Assembly: GCF_900107605.1 (NCBI RefSeq) | Contig: NZ_FNQJ01000031.1 | Coordinates: forward strand, 1 to 39,177 | Direction of reading: 5' to 3' | DNA from: Acidovorax soli | GTDB lineage: Bacteria > Pseudomonadota > Gammaproteobacteria > Burkholderiales > Burkholderiaceae_C | DNA length: 39,177 nt | Part shown: positions 9,919 through 19,071 of the stretch, one piece after another | How positions within the stretch are numbered: the stretch's first letter is position 1 | Layout of the letters: every line of letters begins with the position of its first letter | The notes under the pieces: model-generated | Databases searched by the model: none | Told to the model about the DNA's origin: nothing | The model's input: only the letters and a program-made list of their open reading frames with translations | Made by a program: the position numbers and the translations under genes

Positions 9919-10437
9919 ATGATCATGCCGCGCGGGCAGCCCTTGCTGCTGCCAGTCAATCCGGCCTTCATTGCCGCCAGCCTGGTGGCGGGCCTGGCGA
10001 TCAATTTTGTACCGCTCGGGCGCGTGGTCTGGACGCCCGATATCCTGATGCTGCTGCTGGCGTTCTGGGTGGTGCACCAGCCCCAGCGCATCGGCATGGG
10101 CGTGGCGTTCGTGCTGGGCCTGTGCATGGATGTGCACCAGTCATCCTGGCTGGGGCAGCATGCCCTGGCCTATACCGTGATGGCGTTTGGCGCCATGGCG
10201 ATGCATCGCCGGTTGCTGTGGTTCAGTGTGCCGTCCCAGGCGCTGCAGGTCTTGCCGCTGTTTGTGCTGGCCCACGCGGTGGAGCTGTTGCTGCGCATGG
10301 CGGGCGGAGGCGTCTTTCCAGGCTTCTGGGGGCTGCTCGCGCCCGTGCTGGAAGCTTTGCTCTGGCTTCCGGCCAGCTGGGTGCTGCTGGCACCGCAGCG
10401 CCGTCCACCGGATCGCGATGAGAACCGGCCGCTGTGA
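9919..10437 (+). CDS. mreD: Rod-shape determining protein MreD
   Basis: MreD is an integral inner-membrane member of the elongasome. The product of about 172 residues is almost wholly hydrophobic, with five or so membrane segments (FIAASLVAGLAINF, ILMLLLAFWVV and others) and the family segment GVAFVLGLCMDVHQSSWLGQHAL. I prefer the start MIMPRGQPLLLPVN at 9919 (a second ATG follows at 9925). The open frame extends upstream to 9844, into mreC, but those residues do not look like MreD. It lies between mreC and mrdA on the same strand. Confidence 0.94.
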   Translation: MIMPRGQPLLLPVNPAFIAASLVAGLAINFVPLGRVVWTPDILMLLLAFWVVHQPQRIGMGVAFVLGLCMDVHQSSWLGQHALAYTVMAFGAMAMHRRLLWFSVPSQALQVLPLFVLAHAVELLLRMAGGGVFPGFWGLLAPVLEALLWLPASWVLLAPQRRPPDRDENRPL

Positions 10438-10527
10438 GGTCTTGTTGCGCATGACGAAATGTGTCCATTCACCTGCTGAGGCGTTGCGTGCCACCTGGCG
10501 CGAGCGCCATTCGCAGGTGCCCCAGGG

Positions 10528-12477
10528 ATGGCGGACATGACGGAGCTGCGCAATGTCGAGGCCGACGCATCGCGGTTTCGTACGCGGGTCGTGGTGATCG
10601 GTGCGGTGGTTTTTCTGGCGTTCTGCCTGATCGTGACCCGTCTGCTCTTTCTGCAGGTGGTGCGACACGAAGACCTTGCGGCGCAGGCAGAGAGCAACCG
10701 CACCGCGATCGTTCCGATTGTCCCCAACCGGGGCCTGATCCTGGATCGCAACGGTGTGGTGCTGGCAACCAACTATGCGGCCTATACCCTCGAAATAACG
10801 CCCTCGCGGGCGGGGTCGCTGGACGACACCATTGATGGATTGTCGAAGGTGGTGGAGATTCAAGCCCGGGATCGCCGCCGCTTCAAGCGTTTGATGGAGG
10901 AGTCGCGCAATTTTGAATCGCTGCCCATCCGCACCCGTCTGACGGACGAGGAAGTCGCACGCTTTGCGGCGCAACGCTACCGGTTTCCCGGAGTGGACAT
11001 CAAGGCGCGGCTCTTTCGCAACTATCCCCTGGGCGAGGTGGCAAGCCATGCGATTGGCTACATCGGGCGCATCAACCAGGCGGAGAAAGCCCGGATACAG
11101 GACTCCGATGAAGAGGCCAACTACCGCGGCACCGAGTACATCGGCAAGCTGGGCATCGAGCAGAGTTACGAAACGGCATTGCATGGCGCCACGGGCGTGG
11201 AACAGATGGAGACTTCCGCGGGCGGCCGTGCCGTGCGCAAGCTGTCGAGCCGTGCGGCCACGCCTGGCGACAGCGTGATGCTGTCGATCGATGTCAAGCT
11301 GCAGAAACTGGTGGAAGAGTTGTACGGCTCCCGCCGCGGCGCGCTGGTGGCCATCGACCCGCGCAACGGCGAGATCCTGGCGCTGGTGAGCAAGCCCACG
11401 TTCGATCCCAATCTGTTCGTGGAAGGCATCGATGTCGAAAACTGGACCGCGCTCAATGAATCCATCGACAAGCCGCTGCTCAACCGCGCCCTGCGCGGGC
11501 TGTACCCGCCGGGTTCGACCTACAAGCCCTTCATGGCACTGGCGGCGCTGGAGCTGAACAAGCGCTCGGCCAGCATGATCGTGAACGACCCGGGCTTCTA
11601 CACGTTCGGTGGCCGCACCTTCCGCAGCCACGAAGGGGGTCTGGGCGCGCTGGACATGCACCGCGCCATCCAGTTCTCCAGCAACACCTACTTCTATTCG
11701 CTGGCCGTGGAGATGGGCGTGGACACCATCCACGACTTCATGAAACCCCTGACCTTTGGCCAGTCCACCGGCATCGACCTCAATGGCGAAGTGCGCGGCA
11801 CCCTGCCCAGCACCGAGTGGAAGCGCAACACCTACAAGCGCCCCGAGATGAAGCGCTGGTTCCCGGGCGAAACCGTCTCGCTGGGCATCGGCCAGGGCTA
11901 CAACAACTTCACCATGCTGCAGCTGGCGCAGGCGCAAGCCACCATGGTCAACGGCGGAACCCGCTACCGCCCGCACATGGCCAAGGCCGTGAAGAATGCA
12001 GTCACGGGGGCGGTGACGGAGATCGTGCAGCCACCGGGCGAAAACCTGGGCTACCAGCCCCGGAACGTGGACATCGTGCGCAACGCGATGGTGGCCGTGA
12101 ACACGGGGGGGACCGGAACGCGCGTGTTTGCGGGGGCTCCCTATACCTCGGGCGGCAAGACCGGAACGGCCCAGGCCGTGAGCCTGGGGCAGAACGTGCG
12201 CTACAACGCCAAGGCGCTGGAGGAGCACCAGCGTGACCATTCCCTGTTCACGGCGTTCGCACCCGCCAAAGATCCGAGGATTGCATTGGCCCTGATCGTT
12301 GAAAACGCCGGATTTGGCGCGGCGCACGCTGCGCCCATTGCACGCCGGGTGTTCGACTACTGGCTGCTGGGGGAGTACCCGAGCGAGGCAGACATCGCCG
12401 CCGTGCAGAAGGGACAGGCCTCGGCACCTATCGGCAAGCCGCGTGCCGTGGCCGATATTCCGCTGTCAGCGCCTTAG
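10528..12477 (+). CDS. mrdA: Penicillin-binding protein 2 (transpeptidase of cell elongation)
   Basis: PBP2 cross-links peptidoglycan in the lateral wall, working with RodA and MreBCD. The 649-residue product has an N-terminal membrane anchor near 22-42 (VVVIGAVVFLAFCLIV), the PBP dimerisation domain with RGLILDRNG near 68-76, and the transpeptidase motifs: SxxK in PPGSTYKPF, SxN in FSSNTYF and KTG in GGKTGTAQA. Length is typical. A second in-frame ATG at 10537 (MTELRNVEAD) is an equally good start. It is last in the mre cluster. The usual partner rodA is not next to it; a convergent EamA gene follows instead. Confidence 0.98.
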   Translation: MADMTELRNVEADASRFRTRVVVIGAVVFLAFCLIVTRLLFLQVVRHEDLAAQAESNRTAIVPIVPNRGLILDRNGVVLATNYAAYTLEITPSRAGSLDDTIDGLSKVVEIQARDRRRFKRLMEESRNFESLPIRTRLTDEEVARFAAQRYRFPGVDIKARLFRNYPLGEVASHAIGYIGRINQAEKARIQDSDEEANYRGTEYIGKLGIEQSYETALHGATGVEQMETSAGGRAVRKLSSRAATPGDSVMLSIDVKLQKLVEELYGSRRGALVAIDPRNGEILALVSKPTFDPNLFVEGIDVENWTALNESIDKPLLNRALRGLYPPGSTYKPFMALAALELNKRSASMIVNDPGFYTFGGRTFRSHEGGLGALDMHRAIQFSSNTYFYSLAVEMGVDTIHDFMKPLTFGQSTGIDLNGEVRGTLPSTEWKRNTYKRPEMKRWFPGETVSLGIGQGYNNFTMLQLAQAQATMVNGGTRYRPHMAKAVKNAVTGAVTEIVQPPGENLGYQPRNVDIVRNAMVAVNTGGTGTRVFAGAPYTSGGKTGTAQAVSLGQNVRYNAKALEEHQRDHSLFTAFAPAKDPRIALALIVENAGFGAAHAAPIARRVFDYWLLGEYPSEADIAAVQKGQASAPIGKPRAVADIPLSAP

Positions 12478-12558
12478 GGTTTCCAAAAATCATGGCTGCT
12501 GGCGATTTCTGCAGAAGCGCTGAGCCTGATTTCGCCAATGGAACGTGGCGCGCTGGCT

Positions 12559-13455
12559 TCACGCGGCCGGGGGTGCCGTGATCCGCTGGGGTGGCCCCAT
12601 CTGGCTGAAAACCAGAGCCGCCACAATCAGGGCAGCACCGCCCAGTCCGGACCACCCCAGCCGTTCACCCAGCAGCACCCAGGCGGTCAGAGCGGCGAAA
12701 ACCGGCTCCAGTCCGAACACGATGGCGCTGCGCATGGCATCCACGCGCTGCTGGCCCCAGGCCTGCAGCGTCACCACCACCACGCTGGCCACAAAGCCCA
12801 GGTACACGAGCGCCAGCCAGCTCGATGTCTGCAGCTTGCCCAGCGATGGCAGCCAGTCCATGCTGCCATCGCGGGCCAGCAGCAGCGCGGTGGCGCAGGC
12901 GCACATCACGGTCGCCTGTGCCGCGGCCATGCGCGTGGCGCGCAGCGGGTGCGCCACGGTGCGGCGCGAGCACTCTTCCAGCGCCAGGATATAGACCGCG
13001 TAGAACACCGTACTGGCCAGCGTGAGCGAGTCGCCCAGATTCCAGGGGCCGTTCTCATGGAACATCAAGACCATGCCTGCGAACGCCATGGCGCACGCGG
13101 CCCAAAGGCGCCAGCCATAGCGACGGCCGAGAGCCACCATGGCGATCAAGGGTACCACCAGCACGTTGAGCCCGGTGACGAAAGCGTTGCGATTGCTGCT
13201 GGTGCGCGCCAGGCCTTCGATCTGCAGCCAGAAGGCCAGAAACAACAACAGCCCCAGCGCGCAACCCCACAGGCGCTCCTTGGGCCGCATACCCACCCAC
13301 AGCGGTGCCAGCACCAGCAGCGCCAGGGCAAAGCGCAACCAGATGATCTGCAGGGCATCGAGGTGCTCCGACAGCAGCTTCATGGCGGGGAACGTGGTTC
13401 CCCACACGGTGGTGACCACCAGCAGGGCCAATAGTCCAAAACGTTCGGAGCGCAT
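12559..13455 (-). CDS. EamA-family (DMT) transporter
   Basis: This predicted inner-membrane exporter of the drug/metabolite transporter superfamily has 298 residues and about ten membrane segments in two EamA halves. The first half begins LALLVVTTVWGTTFPAMKLL. The second ends in the conserved AIVFGLEPVFAALTAWVLLGE and ALIVAALVFSQM. Substrates vary widely in this family (amino acids, metabolites), so none is assigned. It converges with mrdA, leaving 81 bases between them. A 143-base gap separates it from the ABC ATPase gene upstream on the same strand. Confidence 0.92.
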   Translation of the reverse strand: MRSERFGLLALLVVTTVWGTTFPAMKLLSEHLDALQIIWLRFALALLVLAPLWVGMRPKERLWGCALGLLLFLAFWLQIEGLARTSSNRNAFVTGLNVLVVPLIAMVALGRRYGWRLWAACAMAFAGMVLMFHENGPWNLGDSLTLASTVFYAVYILALEECSRRTVAHPLRATRMAAAQATVMCACATALLLARDGSMDWLPSLGKLQTSSWLALVYLGFVASVVVVTLQAWGQQRVDAMRSAIVFGLEPVFAALTAWVLLGERLGWSGLGGAALIVAALVFSQMGPPQRITAPPAA

Positions 13456-13598
13456 AAAAAAAGAAACGGGTATTCAGCGCGGTCGCTTGCCGCACCGCGG
13501 CACTGGGGGGCCAAGGGGGAGGCCGGTCCGAGGCTGCGCGGCAGCCACGGGACGGGGACCTGGTGCTTTGCGGTCGGCCGCGACGGGGCGTCGGCGAT

Positions 13599-14342
13599 TC
13601 AGGTGCCCATCCGGCCGATGAAGGCGCGGATACGGTCGTTGCCCGGATTGTTGAAGAACTCCGCGGGGGGCGCATCGTGCGCAATGCGCCCCTTGTCGAA
13701 GAACAGCACACGGTCCGCCACCTCGCGTGCAAAGCCCATCTCGTGGGTCACCACGATCATGGTCATGCCGCCGCGCGCCAGTTCGCGCATGACGTCGAGC
13801 ACTTCCTGAACCATCTCGGGGTCCAGCGCCGAGGTGGGCTCGTCAAAGAGCATGACCTTCGGCGCCATGGCCAGTGCGCGGGCGATGGCCACGCGCTGCT
13901 GCTGTCCGCCGGACAGCTGCCATGGGTACTTTTGGGCATGGTCCTGCATGCCAACGCGGCGCAGCAGGGTCATCGCCTGCTCGTTGGCCTGGGCCCTTGC
14001 AAGATGGCGCAGGCGCCGTGGGGCCAATGCCACGTTGTCGAGCGCATTCATGTGGCCAAACAGGTTGAACTGCTGAAACACCATGCCCACTTCGCAACGC
14101 TGCTGCTGCAGGGTGCGGGGATCGTCCGTGACCGGTACGCCACCGATGCGGATGGTGCCGCTGTCGTGGGGCTCCAGCCGGTTGATGGCGCGCAGCAAAG
14201 TGCTCTTGCCCGAGCCGGAGGCTCCGATGATGACGGTCACTTCGCCGGTGTTGAAATGCGTGGATACGTCCTTGAGCACCTGGTTCGTGCCAAAAGACTT
14301 GCAGACGTTTTCCGCCACGATGTAGGGCGTCGGGGCATTCAT
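13599..14342 (-). CDS. Polar amino-acid ABC transporter, ATP-binding protein
   Basis: This HisP/GlnQ-type ATPase powers amino-acid uptake. The 247-residue product shows Walker [11 protein letters not shown]-loop [12 protein letters not shown], signature [16 protein letters not shown], Walker [15 protein letters not shown] and the switch histidine in [16 protein letters not shown]. All catalytic pieces are intact. Its ATG overlaps the permease stop by four bases, so the two are probably translationally coupled. It is the third gene of a binding protein-permease-ATPase operon. Confidence 0.96.
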   Translation of the reverse strand: MNAPTPYIVAENVCKSFGTNQVLKDVSTHFNTGEVTVIIGASGSGKSTLLRAINRLEPHDSGTIRIGGVPVTDDPRTLQQQRCEVGMVFQQFNLFGHMNALDNVALAPRRLRHLARAQANEQAMTLLRRVGMQDHAQKYPWQLSGGQQQRVAIARALAMAPKVMLFDEPTSALDPEMVQEVLDVMRELARGGMTMIVVTHEMGFAREVADRVLFFDKGRIAHDAPPAEFFNNPGNDRIRAFIGRMGT

Positions 14343-15121
14343 TGGATGCGCCCTTCCACATCAAAGCGGTGTTCGATGGCGTTGGAGAGCTGGGTCACCA
14401 GCGTGGTCAGCAGCAGGTAGGTCAGGGCCACGGTGGTCAAGGTGGCAATGGGCTGGAACGTCGCCGACTGGATGCGGTTGCCCACATTGGTCAGCTCCAC
14501 CACGCCGATCGCGTACGCCAGCGAGGAGTCCTTGAGCAGCGCCACGAAATTGCTCACCAGGGGCGGCAGCGAGATCTTGAAGGCCTGCGGAAACACCACA
14601 TCGAAAAATACATGGCCACGCCCGAGGCCCAGTGCGCGTGCGGCTTCCGTCTGGCCCCGGGGCACGGCCAGCAGACCCGCGCGGATCGCTTCGGCGTTGT
14701 AGGCGCCCACGTTCAGCCCAAGCGCCACCACGGCGGCGGCAAAGTCGGGCAGATTCAGCCCCGGCACCAGCACCGGCAGCGCGAAGTAGACAAACAGGAT
14801 CTGCACCAGCAGCGGCGTTCCGCGGATGGCCCAGATGTAAAAACCGGCCAGCCAGCGCAAACCGATCCAGCGGGCCGTGCGTGCCAGTGCCGCGGCCGTG
14901 CCCAGCACCAGGCCCACGGCGCCGCTGACCAGCGTCAGCCACAGCGTGGTGCGCGCACCATCGGAAAACGCCTGGGCGTTGGAGCCGATGGGCTCGGGGA
15001 AAAAGGAAAGGATCTGGCCCAGCAGGGCCAGCATGAACACCATGAGGACCAGAGCCGCAACCAGCGTGGCGTTGCTACGCTGCGGGCGGCTCCAGTGGCG
15101 CGGCCAAAGGGCTATGAGCAT
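14339..15121 (-). CDS. Polar amino-acid ABC transporter, permease
   Basis: The 260-residue inner-membrane protein belongs to the HisM/GlnP permease family. It has about five membrane segments and the EAA loop that contacts the ATPase ([21 protein letters not shown], within residues 165-190). [19 protein letters not shown] marks the start of the conserved transport domain. Only one permease is present, so it should act as a homodimer. It begins 28 bases after the binding-protein stop and overlaps the ATPase start. Confidence 0.95.
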   Translation of the reverse strand: MLIALWPRHWSRPQRSNATLVAALVLMVFMLALLGQILSFFPEPIGSNAQAFSDGARTTLWLTLVSGAVGLVLGTAAALARTARWIGLRWLAGFYIWAIRGTPLLVQILFVYFALPVLVPGLNLPDFAAAVVALGLNVGAYNAEAIRAGLLAVPRGQTEAARALGLGRGHVFFDVVFPQAFKISLPPLVSNFVALLKDSSLAYAIGVVELTNVGNRIQSATFQPIATLTTVALTYLLLTTLVTQLSNAIEHRFDVEGRIQ

Positions 15122-15149
15122 GGATCAGAGAGGGCCGGAGCCCCCTTTT

Positions 15150-15911
15150 TCAGTTGCAGCGTACGTCTTCGTTGAAGTACTTTTTCGACAGGGCGGCGTA
15201 GCTGCCATCGGCCATGGTTTCGGCCAGTGCCTTCGACCAGGCATCCGCCAGGGGCTGGTTGCCCTTGGCAACCGCCGAGGCGATGCGCTCGATGAAGACC
15301 ATTTCGCCCAGTTGCAGGCCTGCCTTGGGGTTCTTGGCCACCACTTCCTTGGCCACGAAACGGTCGGTCACCCAGGCGTCCACCCGGCGCGAGGTGAGTG
15401 CGCTGCGCGCGTCCACATCGGTGGGAAAGTTCTTCATTTCCTTGATGGTCGTGACCTTCTGGACATTTTCCAGGTAGCTGGTGCCGGTCTGCACGGCGAC
15501 GATCTTGCCCCCCAGGTCCTTGGCGTTGCGGATCGCGGGGTCCATGGCGATCACCATGCCGCCAGAGCAGTAGTGCGGCGCGGTGAAGGTGACGGCCTTG
15601 GCGCGCTCTTCGGTCACGCCATGCGATGCGATCACCAGATCCCAGCGGTCCTGCTTCAGGCCGGTCAGCAGGGCGTCAAAACCGATGGTTTTCCATTCGA
15701 TCTTCAGGCCCATCTTCTTGGCTGCGAGTTCTGCCACCTCCACCTCAAAGCCCGTCAGCGTGGTGCCCTTGAAGTAATTGAAGGGCGCAAACTGCCCTTC
15801 GGTGGCCACAATGATCTTGCCACCCTTCTTGATCTCATCGAGGGAGCGGGCCTGTACGGAAAAGACAGCGCACAGTGCCAGGGTGGAGGCGATGAACTTG
15901 AAAAGCTTCAT
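15150..15911 (-). CDS. Polar amino-acid ABC transporter, substrate-binding protein
   Basis: This predicted periplasmic receptor has 253 residues, with a signal peptide of about 21 residues ending near VQA-RS. The SBP_bac_3 fold follows, with APFNYFKGTTLTGFEVEVAELAAKKMG near 43-70 (a glutamate- or arginine-type binding pocket), WDLVIASHGVTEERAKAVTFTAP and VDAWVTDRFVAKEVV. The exact amino acid cannot be set from sequence. The GGAG-like ribosome site lies in AGGATTC upstream of the ATG. An intrinsic terminator lies only 30 bases before the ATG, which suggests attenuation of this operon. Confidence 0.95.
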   Translation of the reverse strand: MKLFKFIASTLALCAVFSVQARSLDEIKKGGKIIVATEGQFAPFNYFKGTTLTGFEVEVAELAAKKMGLKIEWKTIGFDALLTGLKQDRWDLVIASHGVTEERAKAVTFTAPHYCSGGMVIAMDPAIRNAKDLGGKIVAVQTGTSYLENVQKVTTIKEMKNFPTDVDARSALTSRRVDAWVTDRFVAKEVVAKNPKAGLQLGEMVFIERIASAVAKGNQPLADAWSKALAETMADGSYAALSKKYFNEDVRCN

Positions 15912-15940
15912 GGAGAATCCTGTCGGGGTGGTACAGATAC

Positions 15941-15971
15941 AAAAAAACCGGCTTGCGGGTCACGCAGCCGG
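15941..15971 (-). terminator. Intrinsic terminator in the leader of the amino-acid ABC operon
   Basis: On the minus strand the stem CCGGCT-GCG pairs with CGC-A-AGCCGG around a TGACC loop and is followed by seven T (15947-15941). This is a textbook Rho-independent terminator pointing toward the binding-protein gene, whose ATG at 15911 is only 30 bases on. It could simply end the TauE/SafE transcript. However, that leaves no room for a promoter after it, so it may be an attenuator. Confidence 0.85.
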
Positions 15972-16027
15972 AGCCTGGAAAATGATAGCGCCCAAAGGTA
16001 ATAGGCGTCATAAAACTGACGCAATCG

Positions 16028-16033
16028 ATTATA
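16028..16033 (-). promoter_or_regulatory. Possible -10 element for the amino-acid ABC operon
   Basis: A perfect TATAAT lies on the minus strand upstream of the terminator hairpin. No good -35 box is at the right spacing (GCGGTG at 17 bases) and there is no extended -10. If used, the RNA would start near 16021 and carry a leader of about 110 bases containing the terminator. Confidence 0.3.
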
Positions 16034-16117
16034 GAGGGCAGTCCATGCGGCACCGCCTGTTTCCGCCAGCCCCTGGATCGCTGGCTGGGTAGCGTGGGGG
16101 GCTGGCGGTGGATGGGT

Positions 16118-16879
16118 TCAGCGCAGGAAGGCGTCGTAGCCGGTCTTGAGGATCAGCGTGCCCACCACCACGATGAAAATGCCGCGCACAAAGCCGGTGC
16201 CGTGCTTGAGCGCCAGGTGCGTTCCCAGCAGGCTGCCCACGACGTTGGCTACGGCCAGCGTCACGGCAAAGTGCCACCACACATGGCCCTTGGCGGCAAA
16301 CAGTGCAATGGCAGCCATGTTGGTGGCGCAATTGAGCAGCTTGGCCGATGCCGAGGCGTTGAGGAAATCGTAGCCCAGCAGGCGCACGAACAGGAAGACG
16401 AAAAAACTGCCGGTGCCGGGGCCGAAGAATCCGTCGTAGAAACCGATGAGACCGCCGATCAGGCAGGCCACCAGTGCTTCGGTCCGCCCCTCATGGCGGG
16501 GTAGGTGGTGCTGGCCCAGCTCCTTCTTGGCCAGTGTGTAGGCCAGCACGCCCAGCAGCACGAGTGGCAGCAACTTGCGCAGGAAGTCTGCGGACATCAC
16601 CGTGACCGCCCAGGCGCCGGCGAACGCCCCCATGAATCCGGTGGCTGCAGCGGGCAGCATGGCCGACCAGCGGATCTGCACACGCCGGCTGTACTGCCAG
16701 GTAGCCATGGCGGTTCCCCATACCGATGCCGCCTTGTTGGTGCCCAGCAGCGTGGCCGGTGGCGCGCCGGGAAAGGCCGCAAACAGCGCCGGCACCATCA
16801 CCAGTCCTCCACCGCCCACAATCGCATCCACAAAGCCTGCAAGCAGTGAGGCCAGGGTGATAAAAATCCATTCCATCAC
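16118..16879 (-). CDS. TauE/SafE-family membrane permease
   Basis: This predicted sulfite/organosulfonate-type exporter (DUF81/TauE family) is an integral inner-membrane protein of 253 residues with about eight membrane segments. The N-terminal FVDAIVGGGGLVMVPAL near 16-32 and the internal repeat GFYDGFFGPGTGSFF near 146-160 are both diagnostic of the family. The substrate is not certain, as the family also handles other small anions. It stands alone on the minus strand, with the GMC oxidoreductase upstream behind a terminator. Confidence 0.94.
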   Translation of the reverse strand: MMEWIFITLASLLAGFVDAIVGGGGLVMVPALFAAFPGAPPATLLGTNKAASVWGTAMATWQYSRRVQIRWSAMLPAAATGFMGAFAGAWAVTVMSADFLRKLLPLVLLGVLAYTLAKKELGQHHLPRHEGRTEALVACLIGGLIGFYDGFFGPGTGSFFVFLFVRLLGYDFLNASASAKLLNCATNMAAIALFAAKGHVWWHFAVTLAVANVVGSLLGTHLALKHGTGFVRGIFIVVVGTLILKTGYDAFLR

Positions 16880-16960
16880 AGGATTTTCACACCTTGTTTG
16901 CTATCAATTTGGTAAGAGTTGGCGCAATCGTCGGGATGTCTTGCGCGAAAAGCGGGCAAG

Positions 16961-16986
16961 AAAAAGGCGCTGGGATCACCAGCGCC
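16961..16986 (-). terminator. Intrinsic terminator after the GMC oxidoreductase gene
   Basis: The minus strand reads GGCGCTGG, a five-base loop, CCAGCGCC and then five T. The stem is a perfect eight base pairs of mostly G and C. It lies about 150 bases after the GMC stop and just before the TauE/SafE gene, so it should isolate the two transcripts. Confidence 0.85.
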
Positions 16987-17138
16987 TGAAAAAGAATGCA
17001 CCTCGTTGGATGCTTGGAATTGGATTATTGGTAGAAATGTCTCCTCGGGCCCCTCGCTTGGCACACCGAAGCGCGCTTTCGAGTGGCGTGACTTTAACGG
17101 CTGTCTATCGGTGATGCATTGGGGATTTCCCACCCCCG

Positions 17139-18815
17139 TTACGCCGTTTTGCGCGCCTGCAGGATCCACTCGGCCGCCTTCTCGGCCAGCATCAGCGTGG
17201 GCGAGTTGGTGTTGCCGCTGGTGATGGTGGGCATGGCGCCCGCATCCACCACCCGCAGGCCCGCAATGCCGCGCACGCGCAGCTGGGAATCCAGCACGGC
17301 CATCGGGTCATCGCCGCGCCCCATCTTGGTGGTGCCCACGGGGTGGAAGATGGTGGTGGCGATGTCTCCGGCCAGGCGGGCCAGGTCTTCGTCGCTTTCA
17401 AACTGCACGCCCGGTTTCCACTCTTCCGGCTTGTATGGGGCCAGCGCGGGCTGGGCCACGATGCGGCGCGTGACGCGCAGGCTGTCGGCGGCCACCTGGC
17501 GGTCCTCGGCGGTGCTCAGGTAGTTGGGCGCGATGGCCGGGGCGGCCTTGAAGTCGGCGCTCTTGATGTTCACCGTCCCCCGGCTGGTGGGGTTGAGGTT
17601 GCACACGCTGGCCGTGAAGGCCGGAAAGCTGTGCAGCGGCTCGCCAAACGCGTCGAGCGACAGCGGCTGCACGTGGTACTCGATGTTGGGCCAGGGTTGG
17701 TCGGCACTGCTGCGCGTGAAGGCGCCGAGCTGCGAGGGCGCCATGCTCATGGGGCCGCTGCGCTTGAGCGCATATTCGAGCCCGATCTTGGCCTTGCCCA
17801 GCAGCGAGGTGGCCATGGTGTTGAGCGTCTGCACCCCCTGCACCTTGAACACTGCACGGATCTGCAGGTGGTCCTGCAGGTTGGCGCCCACGCCGGGCAG
17901 GTCGTGCACCACATCAATGCCATGCTGGCGCAGCAGCGCGGCCGGGCCGATGCCCGACAGCTGCAGCAGCTGGGGCGAATTCACCGCGCCGGCGCTCAGG
18001 ATGACCTCTTGTGTGGCGCGGGCCGTGACCATTTCGTGGCCGTCCCACACCTGCACGCCGGTGCAGCGCTGGCTGCCGTCGGGCTGTGTCTCGATGAGGA
18101 GCTTGGAAGCCTGCGCGGCGGTCCACATCTCGAAGTTGGGGCGGCCATAGCAGGTGGGGCGCAAAAAGGCCTTGGCGGTGTTCCAGCGCCAGCCATTCTT
18201 CTGGTTGACCTCGAAATAGCCCACGCCTTCGTTGCTGCCGCCATTGAAATCATCGGTGGCCGGAATGCCTGCCTGCTGCGCCGCCTGGGCGAAGGCATCG
18301 AGCACGTCCCAGCGCAGGCGCTGCTTTTCCACGCGCCACTCGCCCTGGCTGCCCGTGGCCTTGTTGCCATGCAGGCGTTTGAAATTTTCGTTCACGCCGT
18401 CCGGCTGGTCCAGGCGCCAGTGGTCCTCGTGGCGGCGAAAGTAGGGCAGTGCGTTGTCCCAGCGCCAGCTCGCGTCGCCCGTCAGTTCGGCCCAGTGGTC
18501 GTAGTCACGGGCCTGGCCGCGCATGTAGATCATGCCGTTGATGCTGCTGCAGCCGCCCAGCGTCTTGCCGCGCGGGTAGCGCAGGGTGCGGCCGTTCAGG
18601 CCGGCATCGGGCTCGGTGTGGTAAAGCCAGTCGGTGCGCGGGTTGCCGATGCAGTACAGGTAGCCCACGGGGATGTGGATCCAGTGGTAGTCGTCCTTGC
18701 GACCGGCCTCGATGAGCAGCACGCGGTTGCGGCCGTCCGCGCTCAGGCGGTTACAGAGGAGGGCGCCGGCCGTTCCGCCGCCGATGATGATGTAGTCAAA
18801 CGTGGTGTCGCTCAT
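17139..18815 (-). CDS. GMC-family FAD-dependent oxidoreductase (choline/alcohol dehydrogenase type)
   Basis: The 558-residue flavoenzyme oxidises an alcohol substrate. The N-terminal FAD-binding motif is DYIIIGGGTAGALLCNRLS (7-25). GMC signature 1 is PRGKTLGGCSSINGMIYMRG near 80-99, and signature 2 is AGAVNSPQLLQLSGIGP near 270. The C-terminal catalytic histidine is in TTIFHPVGTTKMG, followed by TSGNTNSPTLMLAEKAA. It resembles BetA/AlkJ-type dehydrogenases. No betaine genes are nearby, so choline is not a safe substrate call, and a medium-chain or polyethylene-glycol-type alcohol is equally possible. It diverges from the lipid ABC operon. Confidence 0.95.
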   Translation of the reverse strand: MSDTTFDYIIIGGGTAGALLCNRLSADGRNRVLLIEAGRKDDYHWIHIPVGYLYCIGNPRTDWLYHTEPDAGLNGRTLRYPRGKTLGGCSSINGMIYMRGQARDYDHWAELTGDASWRWDNALPYFRRHEDHWRLDQPDGVNENFKRLHGNKATGSQGEWRVEKQRLRWDVLDAFAQAAQQAGIPATDDFNGGSNEGVGYFEVNQKNGWRWNTAKAFLRPTCYGRPNFEMWTAAQASKLLIETQPDGSQRCTGVQVWDGHEMVTARATQEVILSAGAVNSPQLLQLSGIGPAALLRQHGIDVVHDLPGVGANLQDHLQIRAVFKVQGVQTLNTMATSLLGKAKIGLEYALKRSGPMSMAPSQLGAFTRSSADQPWPNIEYHVQPLSLDAFGEPLHSFPAFTASVCNLNPTSRGTVNIKSADFKAAPAIAPNYLSTAEDRQVAADSLRVTRRIVAQPALAPYKPEEWKPGVQFESDEDLARLAGDIATTIFHPVGTTKMGRGDDPMAVLDSQLRVRGIAGLRVVDAGAMPTITSGNTNSPTLMLAEKAAEWILQARKTA

Positions 18816-18916
18816 GGGATGAAAGCTGGCTGCAGCGTCGCGCGGAAGAAAAAAGGGGCTGAGAGGCTGGGTGCCATTGTGCGGTGGGGCGGCCCGCTGT
18901 CGAGGGGGGAAATGCG

Positions 18917-18977
18917 GATTGCTACGCTATTTGTAGCTAATGGCGCTTGTTGATATTGCGCCGGAAGTCAATTTGAT
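18917..18977 (+). repeat. Dispersed palindromic repeat, copy A
   Basis: The copy runs from GATTGCTACGC to CAATTTGAT, with a central hairpin GGCGC...GCGCC. It aligns end to end with the reverse complement of copy E between fusA and tuf (38889-38950): the outer blocks GATT(T)GCTA and CAATTTGAT and the inner TAGCT and GCGCTT blocks all match. It lies between the divergent GMC and STAS-permease genes. AT-rich sequence at its right end (TTGATA, GATAAT) could serve as a promoter for the lipid transporter. Confidence 0.7.
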
Positions 18978-19071
18978 AATAATTGCATGCACGGGGCCGG
19001 CGGCTGTGCTTGCGTGTGCGGTCCGGTCCTGGCGCGCTCCGCCGGCGCCGCGCCCCTGATTTTGTCCAACC

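Noticed and set aside
10141..12327. A 728-codon open frame on the strand opposite mrdA
   Set aside because: High-GC third positions keep antisense frames open. The plus-strand PBP2 is complete and unmistakable, and the antisense product is His/Arg/Gln-rich with no family.
13456..13598. GC-rich gap between EamA and the ABC ATPase as another copy of the GC-rich repeat seen at 35371
   Set aside because: It shares general composition (CCAAGGGGGAGG, GCCGC blocks), but I could not align it convincingly.
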